Shown: positions 1 through 6,428 of the stretch, piece after piece
Layout of the letters: the number at the start of each line of letters is the position of its first letter
Numbering within the stretch: the stretch's first letter is position 1
Source of the DNA: CAYTOF01 sp964439435
GTDB taxonomy: Bacteria > Bacillota > Clostridia > Oscillospirales > QAMX01
Direction of reading: 5' to 3'
DNA length: 7,134 nt
Assembly: GCA_964439435.1 (NCBI GenBank)
Contig: CAYTOF010000088.1
Coordinates: forward strand, 1 to 7,134
Notes under the pieces: model-generated
Told to the model about the DNA's origin: nothing
The model's database searches: none
What the model saw: only the letters and a program-made list of their open reading frames with translations
Position numbers and translations under genes: made by a program

Positions 1-71
1 CAGAAGTTTGAGCTTTTGGCTCATTTTGAATTTACACCATTATACGGACTTAATCAATTCTGACTATATCA

Positions 72-101
72 TTGTCGAGAGCTATGTTTTAATGTTATAC
101 C
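72..101 (+). promoter_or_regulatory. Possible promoter of the M24 peptidase gene
   Basis: A TTGTCG box (72-77, four of six matches to the sigma-70/SigA -35) is followed after 18 bases by TATACC (96-101, four of six matches to the -10). It lies about 90 bases upstream of the peptidase start. This is a weak match in AT-rich DNA, so other start sites in 1-190 are equally possible. Confidence 0.3.
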
Positions 102-193
102 AATCAACTATATGATATCTTTTCATTGTTCGAAAACAATCCCCCCTTCTGTGAGATTTTTAATAAACAAATACTTTAAGGAAACCCTATAAA

Positions 194-1396
194 ATGCAGA
201 GTTTTTACCACGCTCCTCCCAGTGAAGAGCTTGAGAACAGATTGGCATCATTTCGTTCTCTTATGAATTTGCACTGTCCCGGCTGGGATAGTGCATTGAT
301 TGTCGATAAAGTCAATCAGTACTATTTTACAGGCACGATGCAAGATGCACTTTTGATTATCACAAAATCAGATTGTCATTATTTTATAAGGCGTAGTTAT
401 GAGCGCGCCATTAGTGAATCCCCTTTGCCCGGAAATACTGTTCATAAGATATCGAGTTATCGTGATATTTCCAAATCATTTGTATCAAACCTTGGAAATG
501 CTTATATTGAGACATCTGTAGTAACAATAGAAATACTTAACAGAATGAAGAAGCATTTTACATTTAATAGTTTGAATTCATTAGATCGAACGCTTTTTCT
601 TCAACGTTCCATAAAGTCAAACTTTGAGCTTGATATTCTACGTCGTTGTGGAGAGTTGCATAATAAATTGCTGACACAAATAGTTCCGAGTATACTGCGT
701 GAAGGTATAAGCGAAGCCGAGTTTGTCGCTGAATTGTTCCCCAGAATGATAGCTATAGGGTATCATGGTATAGCGCGGTTTGCTTCTTTTCAAACCGACA
801 TTGTCTTGGGACAAGCAGGTTTTGGCGTAAGCTCTTTGATGCCAACTAACTTCGATGGCCCTGGAGGATCTCGTGGTATAAACCCCGCTGCCCCGATCCT
901 TGGAAGCCCTGATGTCAAGCTCAAAAAAGGAGACCTTGTTTTCGTAGATATTGCTTTTGGAATAAATGGTTACCATACCGACAAAACGCAGGTCTATAGT
1001 TACGGTAAAGAACCTGACAATGATGTAAAATCAACACATAACTCCTGCATAGAAATAATGGAATATACATCATCACTGCTTAAGCCCGGCGCTATCCCGG
1101 AAAACATTTATAAAAACACTCTTACTTACTTTGGCAAAAATATGCCTGATGGTTTTATGGTTTCCGATGAAAGCAACATAAAGTTTCTCGGGCACGGTGT
1201 TGGGCTGCACATAGACGAGCACCCAATCATCGCAGAAGGATTCAAGGCCTCTTTGGAAGTTGGCAATACCATTGCACTTGAACCAAAGTCTAAAATCACA
1301 CAACAAGGAACAGTTGGAGTTGAGGAGACATTTGAAATAACTTCAAACGGAGCTAAGTGCTTGACAGGTGGGCCGAAGGAAATAATTAAATTGTAA
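194..1396 (+). CDS. M24-family metallopeptidase (Xaa-Pro aminopeptidase/dipeptidase-like)
   Basis: Predicted cytoplasmic dinuclear-metal peptidase of the pita-bread fold (family M24), which typically removes or splits N-terminal Xaa-Pro units. The 400-residue protein has an N-terminal creatinase-type domain (about 1-135) and a C-terminal catalytic domain (about 145-395). The five metal ligands expected for the family are visible: D252 (in VDIAFG), D263 (in YHTDKTQ), H334 (in GHGVGLH), E363 (in ALEP) and E377 (in GVEET). The segment PTNFDGPGG (217-225) is typical of a subgroup of bacterial Xaa-Pro peptidase family proteins. No signal peptide or membrane segment is seen. The ATG at 194 is preceded by AAGGAAA (178-184), a slightly distant but usable ribosome site. 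The gene stands alone and converges on the PHP gene pair, sharing a terminator with it. Family and likely activity are well supported, but the exact substrate (Xaa-Pro, prolidase-type dipeptide or another amide) cannot be read from the sequence. Confidence 0.9.
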   Translation: MQSFYHAPPSEELENRLASFRSLMNLHCPGWDSALIVDKVNQYYFTGTMQDALLIITKSDCHYFIRRSYERAISESPLPGNTVHKISSYRDISKSFVSNLGNAYIETSVVTIEILNRMKKHFTFNSLNSLDRTLFLQRSIKSNFELDILRRCGELHNKLLTQIVPSILREGISEAEFVAELFPRMIAIGYHGIARFASFQTDIVLGQAGFGVSSLMPTNFDGPGGSRGINPAAPILGSPDVKLKKGDLVFVDIAFGINGYHTDKTQVYSYGKEPDNDVKSTHNSCIEIMEYTSSLLKPGAIPENIYKNTLTYFGKNMPDGFMVSDESNIKFLGHGVGLHIDEHPIIAEGFKASLEVGNTIALEPKSKITQQGTVGVEETFEITSNGAKCLTGGPKEIIKL

Positions 1397-1407
1397 CAGT
1401 TAAGTTT

Positions 1408-1446
1408 AAAAGAACACAATGCAAGAGTTTTGCATTGTGTTCTTTT
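1408..1446. terminator. Bidirectional intrinsic terminator between convergent genes
   Basis: A perfect 17-bp inverted repeat (arms 1408-1424 and 1430-1446) surrounds a 5-base loop, GAGTT. The outer stem is AAAAG/CTTTT, so a T-rich run closes the hairpin whichever strand is transcribed. It begins 11 bases after the peptidase stop codon and lies 9 bases beyond the stop of the minus-strand PHP gene, which is where a terminator shared by convergent genes is expected. The T-run is only four bases and belongs to the stem, so efficiency may be moderate. Confidence 0.85.
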
Positions 1447-1455
1447 CCGTCGGTT

Positions 1456-2493
1456 TTATTTAAGAAACAAAGGATTTGACCAAGCTTTGTTACCCCGAAC
1501 ATCTGTAATTTCAAGTCTTACAAATTCCGGATTACCCCTTATCTTGCTCCTGGCTGAATGTAAGTACGCTCCTGTAGGCGCTAAGTGATTTACTCCCCTA
1601 TCTTCGTAAGCTATAAAAGAAATCTCTTGAACCGGCGATGTCAACGCGTGCATATATCCATCTTCAATATAAAAGTCTTTAATTTCCGGACCTGTCGAAG
1701 AATAGAAGCTTCCTGCTTTGAGTGCTCTTATAATTGATGTGGGATTAAGCTCACTTGCTTTTACCACTGCCCAACCACCGATTGGACCAAAGGCTGCATG
1801 TAAATCATCTGTAGCGATTGCCCAATACCTTTGTCCCTTGCGCAATATCTCATCATAATGTATAAATGAATAGCCATTTGCCTCGTCTATTTCAGCTCCA
1901 TGGTTATATATCTCAATTGCAAAAGACTCCTCAATTCCCTGCAAGTCTTCCGGGAGGTGCCTTGACCAGTCCGGATGGTTCACCATCACAATATTACCTT
2001 TTTCTTTGAAATATCTTATCGTGTCTTTCACTACATCATATATTGTGATTTCATTGTCTTTTCCTTGATTCAAAAAATTTACGGTGTATAGAGCACTGTG
2101 TTCAGGGTCCTCCGGTACAAATTTTCCGTCAAAATCAGAGACAAACCACTCAGTGTCATGAGGTAAACGCTTATCAGCATGTTCAGAATCCGGGTCAAAA
2201 TAAACATTCAAATGAAAACCGGTGTATCTGTTTTCGTAAGGAACTTTGTGTCCGAGTTTTCCCCACGAAAACCCTACTTCTGATCCTCCAAGGACACAAA
2301 AATCAGAAGTGTCATAACTATCATCATTCCAGTATATGTGATGGTCTGTAATTGCTATAAAAGAAAAACCATTGTTTTTATAATGTAAGATGAGCTCTTC
2401 TGGTTTCATTGCCCCATCAGATCTGATGGTGTGTGAGTGCAACGCACCTTTATAAAAGTTCCCATGCGCTGCAAGAGTTCTTATCTGTTTCAT
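1456..2493 (-). CDS. PHP-domain metallohydrolase, CehA/McbA type (second gene of pair)
   Basis: Predicted cytoplasmic metal-dependent hydrolase of the PHP (polymerase and histidinol phosphatase) fold, 345 residues. PHP motifs appear in order: H19-S-H21 with D26 (HSHTIRSDG), D50-H51 (ITDHH), E72 (GGSEVG), H94, H173 (VNHPDW), E194 (IEIYNHG) and D230-L-H232. This is a full set of candidate ligands for a multinuclear metal site. A GSFYSSTGPE block (261-270) leads into a C-terminal beta-rich domain ending AWSNPLFL, as in CehA/McbA-family proteins. These resemble carbaryl hydrolase and related enzymes, but most members have no known substrate. The start overlaps the upstream paralogue's stop by ATGA, and its AGGAGG ribosome site lies within that gene's last codons, so translation is probably coupled. 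Compared with the paralogue there are about 27 extra residues between H94 and H173, rich in acidic residues and histidines. The family call is firm; phosphoesterase, amidase or carbamate hydrolase activity are all possible. Confidence 0.87.
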   Translation of the reverse strand: MKQIRTLAAHGNFYKGALHSHTIRSDGAMKPEELILHYKNNGFSFIAITDHHIYWNDDSYDTSDFCVLGGSEVGFSWGKLGHKVPYENRYTGFHLNVYFDPDSEHADKRLPHDTEWFVSDFDGKFVPEDPEHSALYTVNFLNQGKDNEITIYDVVKDTIRYFKEKGNIVMVNHPDWSRHLPEDLQGIEESFAIEIYNHGAEIDEANGYSFIHYDEILRKGQRYWAIATDDLHAAFGPIGGWAVVKASELNPTSIIRALKAGSFYSSTGPEIKDFYIEDGYMHALTSPVQEISFIAYEDRGVNHLAPTGAYLHSARSKIRGNPEFVRLEITDVRGNKAWSNPLFLK

Positions 2494-3464
2494 TTTTCCT
2501 CCTCATGCAAAAAAATGGGGTTCGTCCATGCTTTAAAGCCATTTTCATCTATTATCTCAATCCTGACATATTTCTCTATGCCTTTAATCCCGGTTGACGC
2601 TTCAGTCAAATAAGAACCGCTTGGCGCTTCAAAATATCTACCTGAAGGTTCGTATTTTATTATCCGGATTTTTTTAACCGGAGAGCATTTTATACTTACA
2701 ACACGATTTTCAAGTCTAAAGTCATATATTTCTGGTCCTGTAGATGAATAAAAACTACCTGACTTCACAGCACTCATAATCGACTCAATGCTCTTATTCT
2801 GTGCCTTTACCATGATATACGCACGCGGATGATGCCCATGCATAAAGTGAGTGTCATCAGCCGCAATGCCGTACATACGTCTGCCGCGTCTTAAGCAATA
2901 ATCCCAAATATCTGCGGAATCTCCGGTTTTGCTATCGAGTTCGCATACATTATTATATATTTCAATTGCGTCAAAACCATTAATATCATAAACATCCTCG
3001 CAAAACAATCTTGACCAATTAGGATGGTTTAAAATGATGAAATTTCCTTTTTCTGAATACATCTTGTTAATTTTTGAAATTTCGTTTTTGGCATCACTTA
3101 CGTTGTCCGATATAAAACTGTATTTTTCTATATAGTCGTGTGGCAGTGCTTGGCCCATACCACAAAATATTGCTCCTATATGATAATTTTGTTTTTTACC
3201 ATTCTTTTTAACATCGTAGCTAAGTTCAATACCAGGTATTATCAATATATCCGAATTGAAGTCTTTTGGAAAATTTGTGTAGATATGATGATCTGAGATA
3301 CAAATAAAATCGTATCCACTGCGATGATATGCTTCTGCGACGATTTGTGGATCTATGTGTCCATCAGACCGTTCACTGTGAGTATGAGTATTTCCCTTGT
3401 ACCACCCACCTGAAATGTCGTATGGTGCAAAGCTTTTTCTGTATATCTTTTTGCCATAATACAT
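2490..3464 (-). CDS. PHP-domain metallohydrolase, CehA/McbA type (first gene of pair)
   Basis: A 324-residue PHP-fold hydrolase, clearly paralogous to the gene after it. Candidate metal ligands are H27-T-H29 and D34 (THTHSERSDG), D58-H59 (ISDHH), E80 (PGIEL), H95, H147 (LNHPNW), E168 (IEIYNN) and D204-T-H206. The GSFYSSTGPEIYDF block (236-249) and the AWTNPIFL ending match the paralogue, so both have the same two-part design of an N-terminal PHP barrel and a C-terminal beta domain. No signal peptide is seen. The ATG at 3464 has an excellent ribosome site, AGGAAGGG (3472-3479), seven bases upstream. It is the first gene of a two-gene operon read from its own promoter and is divergent from the ATPase operon. 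The substrate is unknown. Location beside a peptidase hints at small-molecule or peptide catabolism, but that is only context. Confidence 0.87.
   Translation of the reverse strand: MYYGKKIYRKSFAPYDISGGWYKGNTHTHSERSDGHIDPQIVAEAYHRSGYDFICISDHHIYTNFPKDFNSDILIIPGIELSYDVKKNGKKQNYHIGAIFCGMGQALPHDYIEKYSFISDNVSDAKNEISKINKMYSEKGNFIILNHPNWSRLFCEDVYDINGFDAIEIYNNVCELDSKTGDSADIWDYCLRRGRRMYGIAADDTHFMHGHHPRAYIMVKAQNKSIESIMSAVKSGSFYSSTGPEIYDFRLENRVVSIKCSPVKKIRIIKYEPSGRYFEAPSGSYLTEASTGIKGIEKYVRIEIIDENGFKAWTNPIFLHEEEK
2498..2503 (-). promoter_or_regulatory. AGGAGG ribosome site inside the end of the upstream PHP gene
   Basis: The last codons of the 324-aa PHP protein (Glu-Glu-Glu-Lys, then TGA) spell AGGAGG four bases before the ATG of the next gene. 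The acidic tail thus doubles as the Shine-Dalgarno site, and start and stop overlap as ATGA. This supports the start at 2493 and coupled translation of the pair. Confidence 0.8.
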
Positions 3465-3491
3465 ATGAAATCCCTTCCTAGTTTTTACGAA

Positions 3492-3520
3492 ATTATATCA
3501 TATTCATCCTTTTTTTACAA
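3492..3520 (-). promoter_or_regulatory. SigA-type promoter of the PHP gene pair
   Basis: Read on the minus strand, TTGTAA (3515-3520, four of six matches to the -35) is followed after 17 bases by a perfect TATAAT (3492-3497). TG one base before the -10 makes it an extended -10. Transcription should start near 3485, giving a leader of about 20 bases that includes the AGGAAGGG ribosome site. Confidence 0.75.
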
Positions 3521-3532
3521 CATAATGCATGC

Positions 3533-3561
3533 TTGACACTTATATCTTAATATGCTAAGAT
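3533..3561 (+). promoter_or_regulatory. SigA-type promoter of the V-ATPase operon
   Basis: A perfect TTGACA (3533-3538) is followed after 17 bases by TAAGAT (3556-3561, four of six matches to the -10). TG at 3553-3554 gives an extended -10. Transcription should start near 3568, leaving a leader of about 35 bases that carries GAGG (3592-3595) seven bases before the ATG at 3603. Its -35 box lies 12 bases from the -35 of the divergent PHP promoter. Confidence 0.82.
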
Positions 3562-3588
3562 ATGTTCTGAGTAATTAAGATATCTTGA
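3542..3588 (+). repeat. Operator-like repeats over the V-ATPase promoter
   Basis: ATATCTTA (3542-3549) and TAAGATAT (3556-3563) form a perfect 8-bp inverted repeat with a 6-base spacer that includes the -10. A second copy of TAAGATAT (3576-3583) lies 20 bases, about two helix turns, downstream. There it is part of the palindrome AAGATATCTT (3577-3586), flanked so that 3575-3588 is nearly symmetrical. The layout, covering the -10 and the early leader, is what a repressor site would look like. No regulator gene is visible, so function is an inference. Confidence 0.5.
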
Positions 3589-3602
3589 TATGAGGTTCCC
3601 CG

Positions 3603-3917
3603 ATGATCATGAGTCAAATCAACAAAATACTAGATGCTGAAAACAAAGCTGAAGACCTCCTAAGGCAAACCCATCATGAAGTCAGCGCTCTGATTTCTAA
3701 TGCGGAAGCCAAAGGCAATCATATCTATGAAAAAAAAATCAAAAAAGCTCGAGACACTGCTGAGTTCATATTACAAGAAAGCAGCAAAGTCATTTTGATT
3801 GACTCTCAAAAAGCACGTCAGACCGCAGAGCAAAAAGCAAAAGACATGAAATCTCGCTCAGATGCCGGAGTTGACAGTGCTTGTGATATTATTTGTAATT
3901 ATATTATAAGAGGATAA
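3603..3917 (+). CDS. V-type ATPase small peripheral-stalk subunit (G/H type, NtpF-like)
   Basis: A 104-residue, strongly hydrophilic and almost wholly helical protein rich in Ala, Lys, Glu and Gln, as expected for the small coiled-coil subunit that pairs with subunit E. Together these form the peripheral stalk linking the catalytic head to membrane subunit I. The family is recognised from size, composition, heptad-like pattern and position as the first gene before I, K, E and C, which matches the Enterococcus and clostridial operon order. The start at 3603 is chosen over an in-frame ATG at 3609 because GAGG (3592-3595) is seven bases from the former and thirteen from the latter. The stop is one base before the next ATG. 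Names differ between species (NtpF, AtpH, subunit G), so no symbol is assigned. Confidence 0.8.
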   Translation: MIMSQINKILDAENKAEDLLRQTHHEVSALISNAEAKGNHIYEKKIKKARDTAEFILQESSKVILIDSQKARQTAEQKAKDMKSRSDAGVDSACDIICNYIIRG

Positions 3918-3918
3918 A

Positions 3919-5877
3919 ATGGCTATTGCACAAATGAAGAAATTTGCCCTCGCAGGCAAAGATGAATTAAAAGAAGAGGTTTTATCGGAAATACAACGAC
4001 TTGGCTGTATTGATATAAGTGAACTGTCTATTGACGAAAACCGTACAGGATTACTTGAAGTTAATTCTCTTATGCGCGATCAAGGACACGAACTCCAGCA
4101 CAATTCTGAAGCTGCCAACATAATGGCTGCCATTAAACAATTGGATAAGCATGCTCCAACCAAGCGTCCCATGCTGATGTCTAAACCTGAAATTACAGAA
4201 AAAGTGTTGTTTGATGAAGCTGAGATTGACTTTGCTTTAAAAGTTACCGATCAAATAGAAACCTTATGTGACACTTTACAGTCTTTACAAGTACAAAAAG
4301 ATAAAATAAATTCAGAGATTGTCTCCTTATCACCATGGGAAAATCTAGATGTGCCCATGGACTTTTTTGGCGGCAAAAACTTTCGTCTTGTTTTCATACA
4401 ACTCCCAACATTTGCAGATATAACAACCTTGACAGAGGAAATCAAACCATTAAATTCTGCATCTTTTTGGATGATAAATAAAACACGTTTTTCTTTATAT
4501 GCATGTGCCGTTGCTTCGTATGATGTATACGACAATATGATGACTATTCTACGCAACCACTCTGCTACGGAATTCAATTTTCAAGGACAAAAAGGATTGG
4601 TAAGAGATAGAATTTTGAATTTACAAGAAGATTTGAAGAAACTAAAGAGTGACTTTAATAACACTTTAGAAGAAATAAAAAACCTGAACATATATGAGAA
4701 TCTTCTTTATAGAACATATGATGCAATTAACAATATAGCCCTGCGCGAAAAAAGTAAAAGTAATTTACTGCTATCCAAATCTGTTTTTTTCATCGAGGGC
4801 TTTTTCCCTCAGTCAAAAGAAGCCGAAGTAACTGAGCTTTTCTTGCTTTATAAATGTGCATATACCATTTCAGACCCGGAAGAAAATGACGATGCTCCTG
4901 TTTGCTTTGAGAGTTCTAAAGTTGTTGCTCCTTTCACAGAAATCACAAAAATGTATGGAATGCCTGCATACAACTCATATATTGATCCTAATCCCTTCAT
5001 GGCATTTTTCTATTTTCTTACATTCGGCATTATGTTGTCGGATGCTGCATATGGTGTTTTGCTTGCAGTGGGTTGCACCTATATTTTACGAAAAACACGT
5101 CCTTCGGGCACAATGGGAAATATGCTACAAATGTTTTTCTACTGTGGCATCGCCACAGTTATCTGGGGCATAGTTTTTGGAAGTTGGTTTGGAGATGCAA
5201 TTACTGTCATTGCAGAAGGTGTATTTGGTAAAACCATCAAAATTCCGGTTTTTATAGATCCGCTGGGAGACCCAATTGGCATGATGGTTCTGTCTTACAC
5301 TGTTGGTGCCTCTCAAACCTTTGTTGCTATGTTCCTTGATTCTGTAAGACGCATCAAGCGAAAAGATTATAGGGGAGCGATTTTCGGAATTTACTCCTGG
5401 TATGTTTTGTTTGGTGGTTTAGCTCTGCTCTTCCTTAAAGTACCATTTGCATCTTATATAGCAATTGTCGGTGTATTCATGATCATGATCGGCGGAAGCT
5501 TTGAGAAAAAAGGTCTTAAGAAGCTTACAGGTGGGTTGATGGCACTCTATGACATTACAGGCTACATAGCCGACATACTGTCATATTCAAGGTTGCTGGC
5601 ATTATGCCTTTCTACCGCCGTTGTGGCAAACGTTGTGAATACCATGGGTTCACTGGCAGGATTTAATCTGCCCGGCACCATACTGTTCATACTTGTCTTT
5701 ATCATTGGTCATACATTTAATCTTGCCCTCAACCTGCTGGGCTCTTATGTGCACACAAGCAGGCTCCAATATATAGAGTTTTACGGCAGATTTTTCGAGG
5801 GTGGCGGTAGACAATTCGCACCGCTATCATATCAAACAAAATATGTAGACATTATCAAGGGGGACGCAATCGGATGA
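3919..5877 (+). CDS. ntpI: V-type ATP synthase/ATPase subunit I (membrane stator, a-type)
   Basis: The large stator subunit of the membrane sector (V0), 652 residues, close to the usual family length of about 650. It provides the ion half-channels beside the rotor ring and anchors the peripheral stalks. Residues 1 to about 335 form the cytoplasmic arm, with coiled-coil stretches near 105-135 and 228-258. The rest is a membrane domain of seven or eight helices starting at about 358. Family landmarks are the PFTEITKMYGMPAYNSYIDPNPF segment (338-360), FGIMLSDAAYG (369-379), SYSRLLAL (555-562) with the essential arginine R558 facing the rotor glutamate, and SRLQYIEFYGRFFEGGG (614-630) with a second conserved arginine, R615. 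The ATG follows AGAGGA (3909-3914) by four bases and lies one base after the previous stop. The end overlaps subunit K by ATGA, so translation is probably coupled. Confidence 0.96.
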   Translation: MAIAQMKKFALAGKDELKEEVLSEIQRLGCIDISELSIDENRTGLLEVNSLMRDQGHELQHNSEAANIMAAIKQLDKHAPTKRPMLMSKPEITEKVLFDEAEIDFALKVTDQIETLCDTLQSLQVQKDKINSEIVSLSPWENLDVPMDFFGGKNFRLVFIQLPTFADITTLTEEIKPLNSASFWMINKTRFSLYACAVASYDVYDNMMTILRNHSATEFNFQGQKGLVRDRILNLQEDLKKLKSDFNNTLEEIKNLNIYENLLYRTYDAINNIALREKSKSNLLLSKSVFFIEGFFPQSKEAEVTELFLLYKCAYTISDPEENDDAPVCFESSKVVAPFTEITKMYGMPAYNSYIDPNPFMAFFYFLTFGIMLSDAAYGVLLAVGCTYILRKTRPSGTMGNMLQMFFYCGIATVIWGIVFGSWFGDAITVIAEGVFGKTIKIPVFIDPLGDPIGMMVLSYTVGASQTFVAMFLDSVRRIKRKDYRGAIFGIYSWYVLFGGLALLFLKVPFASYIAIVGVFMIMIGGSFEKKGLKKLTGGLMALYDITGYIADILSYSRLLALCLSTAVVANVVNTMGSLAGFNLPGTILFILVFIIGHTFNLALNLLGSYVHTSRLQYIEFYGRFFEGGGRQFAPLSYQTKYVDIIKGDAIG

Positions 5878-6386
5878 ATACTTTTATGGACTTTATTTCT
5901 TTACTCTTTCAAGGTGGAAATCTTGCGTTGGTAGGCGCAGTGTTGGCTGTTGCACTTGCAGGTATAGGCAGTGCTAAAGGCGTCATGATCGCAGGCGAAG
6001 TAGCCACAGGTGTTGTTGCTGAGGATCCATCAAAATTTGTTAGAGCTTTGCTATTACAAGCACTTCCCGGAACTCAAGGTGTATATGGTCTTATAATTGG
6101 GTTTTTAATAATGCTAAAAGTTGGTATTTTCGGCGGTGATGTATCACTTGGTGATGTCAGTGTTGTTCAAGGCCTCTCTCTTTTGATGGCTGCGCTACCG
6201 CTTGCCATTGTAGGCCTTCTTTCCGCCATCTATCAAGGCAGAGTTTCAGCAGCTTCCATGCAGATTCTTGCAAAACGCCCAGACGATGCCACCAAAGGAT
6301 TGATATTTGCGGGATTAGTTGAAACATATGCTGTTTTTGCTCTCCTTATTTCTTTTTTACTTGTCAATGGCATAACCGTTGGCTAA
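5874..6386 (+). CDS. ntpK: V-type ATP synthase/ATPase subunit K (rotor proteolipid, predicted Na+-binding)
   Basis: The ring-forming membrane rotor subunit, 170 residues, built from two fused hairpins (helices near 17-42, 55-82, 97-127 and 141-165). As in Enterococcus hirae NtpK, only the second hairpin carries the ion-binding carboxylate (E150 in LVETYA), and the first has LPGTQG at the matching place. All side chains that bind Na+ in the NtpK structure have a counterpart: L64, T67, Q68, Q121 and E150. The 29-residue gap from Q121 to E150 equals that between Q110 and E139 in NtpK. Na+ transport is therefore the best prediction, although some proteolipids with similar sites may also use H+. 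The start overlaps the subunit I stop (ATGA) and is preceded by AAGGGGGA (5857-5864), a strong ribosome site suited to a subunit needed in many copies. Confidence 0.96.
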   Translation: MNTFMDFISLLFQGGNLALVGAVLAVALAGIGSAKGVMIAGEVATGVVAEDPSKFVRALLLQALPGTQGVYGLIIGFLIMLKVGIFGGDVSLGDVSVVQGLSLLMAALPLAIVGLLSAIYQGRVSAASMQILAKRPDDATKGLIFAGLVETYAVFALLISFLLVNGITVG

Positions 6387-6412
6387 CTTCCGCATTATCC
6401 GTAGCTTTGTTT

Positions 6413-6418
6413 GGAGGT
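6413..6418 (+). promoter_or_regulatory. Ribosome site that sets the subunit E start
   Basis: GGAGGT lies ten bases before the ATG at 6429. An in-frame TTG at 6411 would begin before this site and add six residues, so that longer reading is unlikely. Confidence 0.85.
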
Positions 6419-6428
6419 ATACTATATA

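Noticed and set aside
9..27. Small hairpin TGAGC-TTTTG-GCTCA followed by TTTT, possible terminator.
   Set aside because: The stem is only five base pairs and it would lie inside the possible coding tail at 1-63.
1..63. Open frame from the left edge (20 codons, ending NQF then TGA at 61-63), possibly the tail of an upstream gene.
   Set aside because: It is too short to recognise, a second frame is also open here to 115, and there is no family motif or clear terminator after it. It remains possible but unsupported.
125..140. Hairpin ATTGTT-CGAA-AACAAT in the peptidase leader, followed by a run of six C.
   Set aside because: The stem is six AT-rich pairs with no T-run or conserved partner structure, so it is not enough for a terminator or riboswitch call.
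638..976. Minus-strand open frame of 112 codons within the peptidase gene.
   Set aside because: It is opposite a well-supported gene with intact catalytic motifs, and its translation has no recognisable features. The same applies to the other antisense or shifted frames inside the ATPase genes.
5141..5159. Perfect 8-bp inverted repeat (ACTGTGGC/GCCACAGT, 3-base loop) inside the subunit I gene.
   Set aside because: It lies mid-gene in codons for a conserved membrane segment, with no T-run, so it is most simply chance under coding constraint.
5478..5489. Short ATGATC tandem repeat in the subunit I gene.
   Set aside because: It is just two copies coding for Met-Ile-Met-Ile in a membrane helix, with no sign of a regulatory repeat.
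6411..6428. TTG start for subunit E giving six extra residues (MEVYYI).
   Set aside because: The GGAGGT ribosome site lies inside this stretch and is well spaced for the ATG at 6429.
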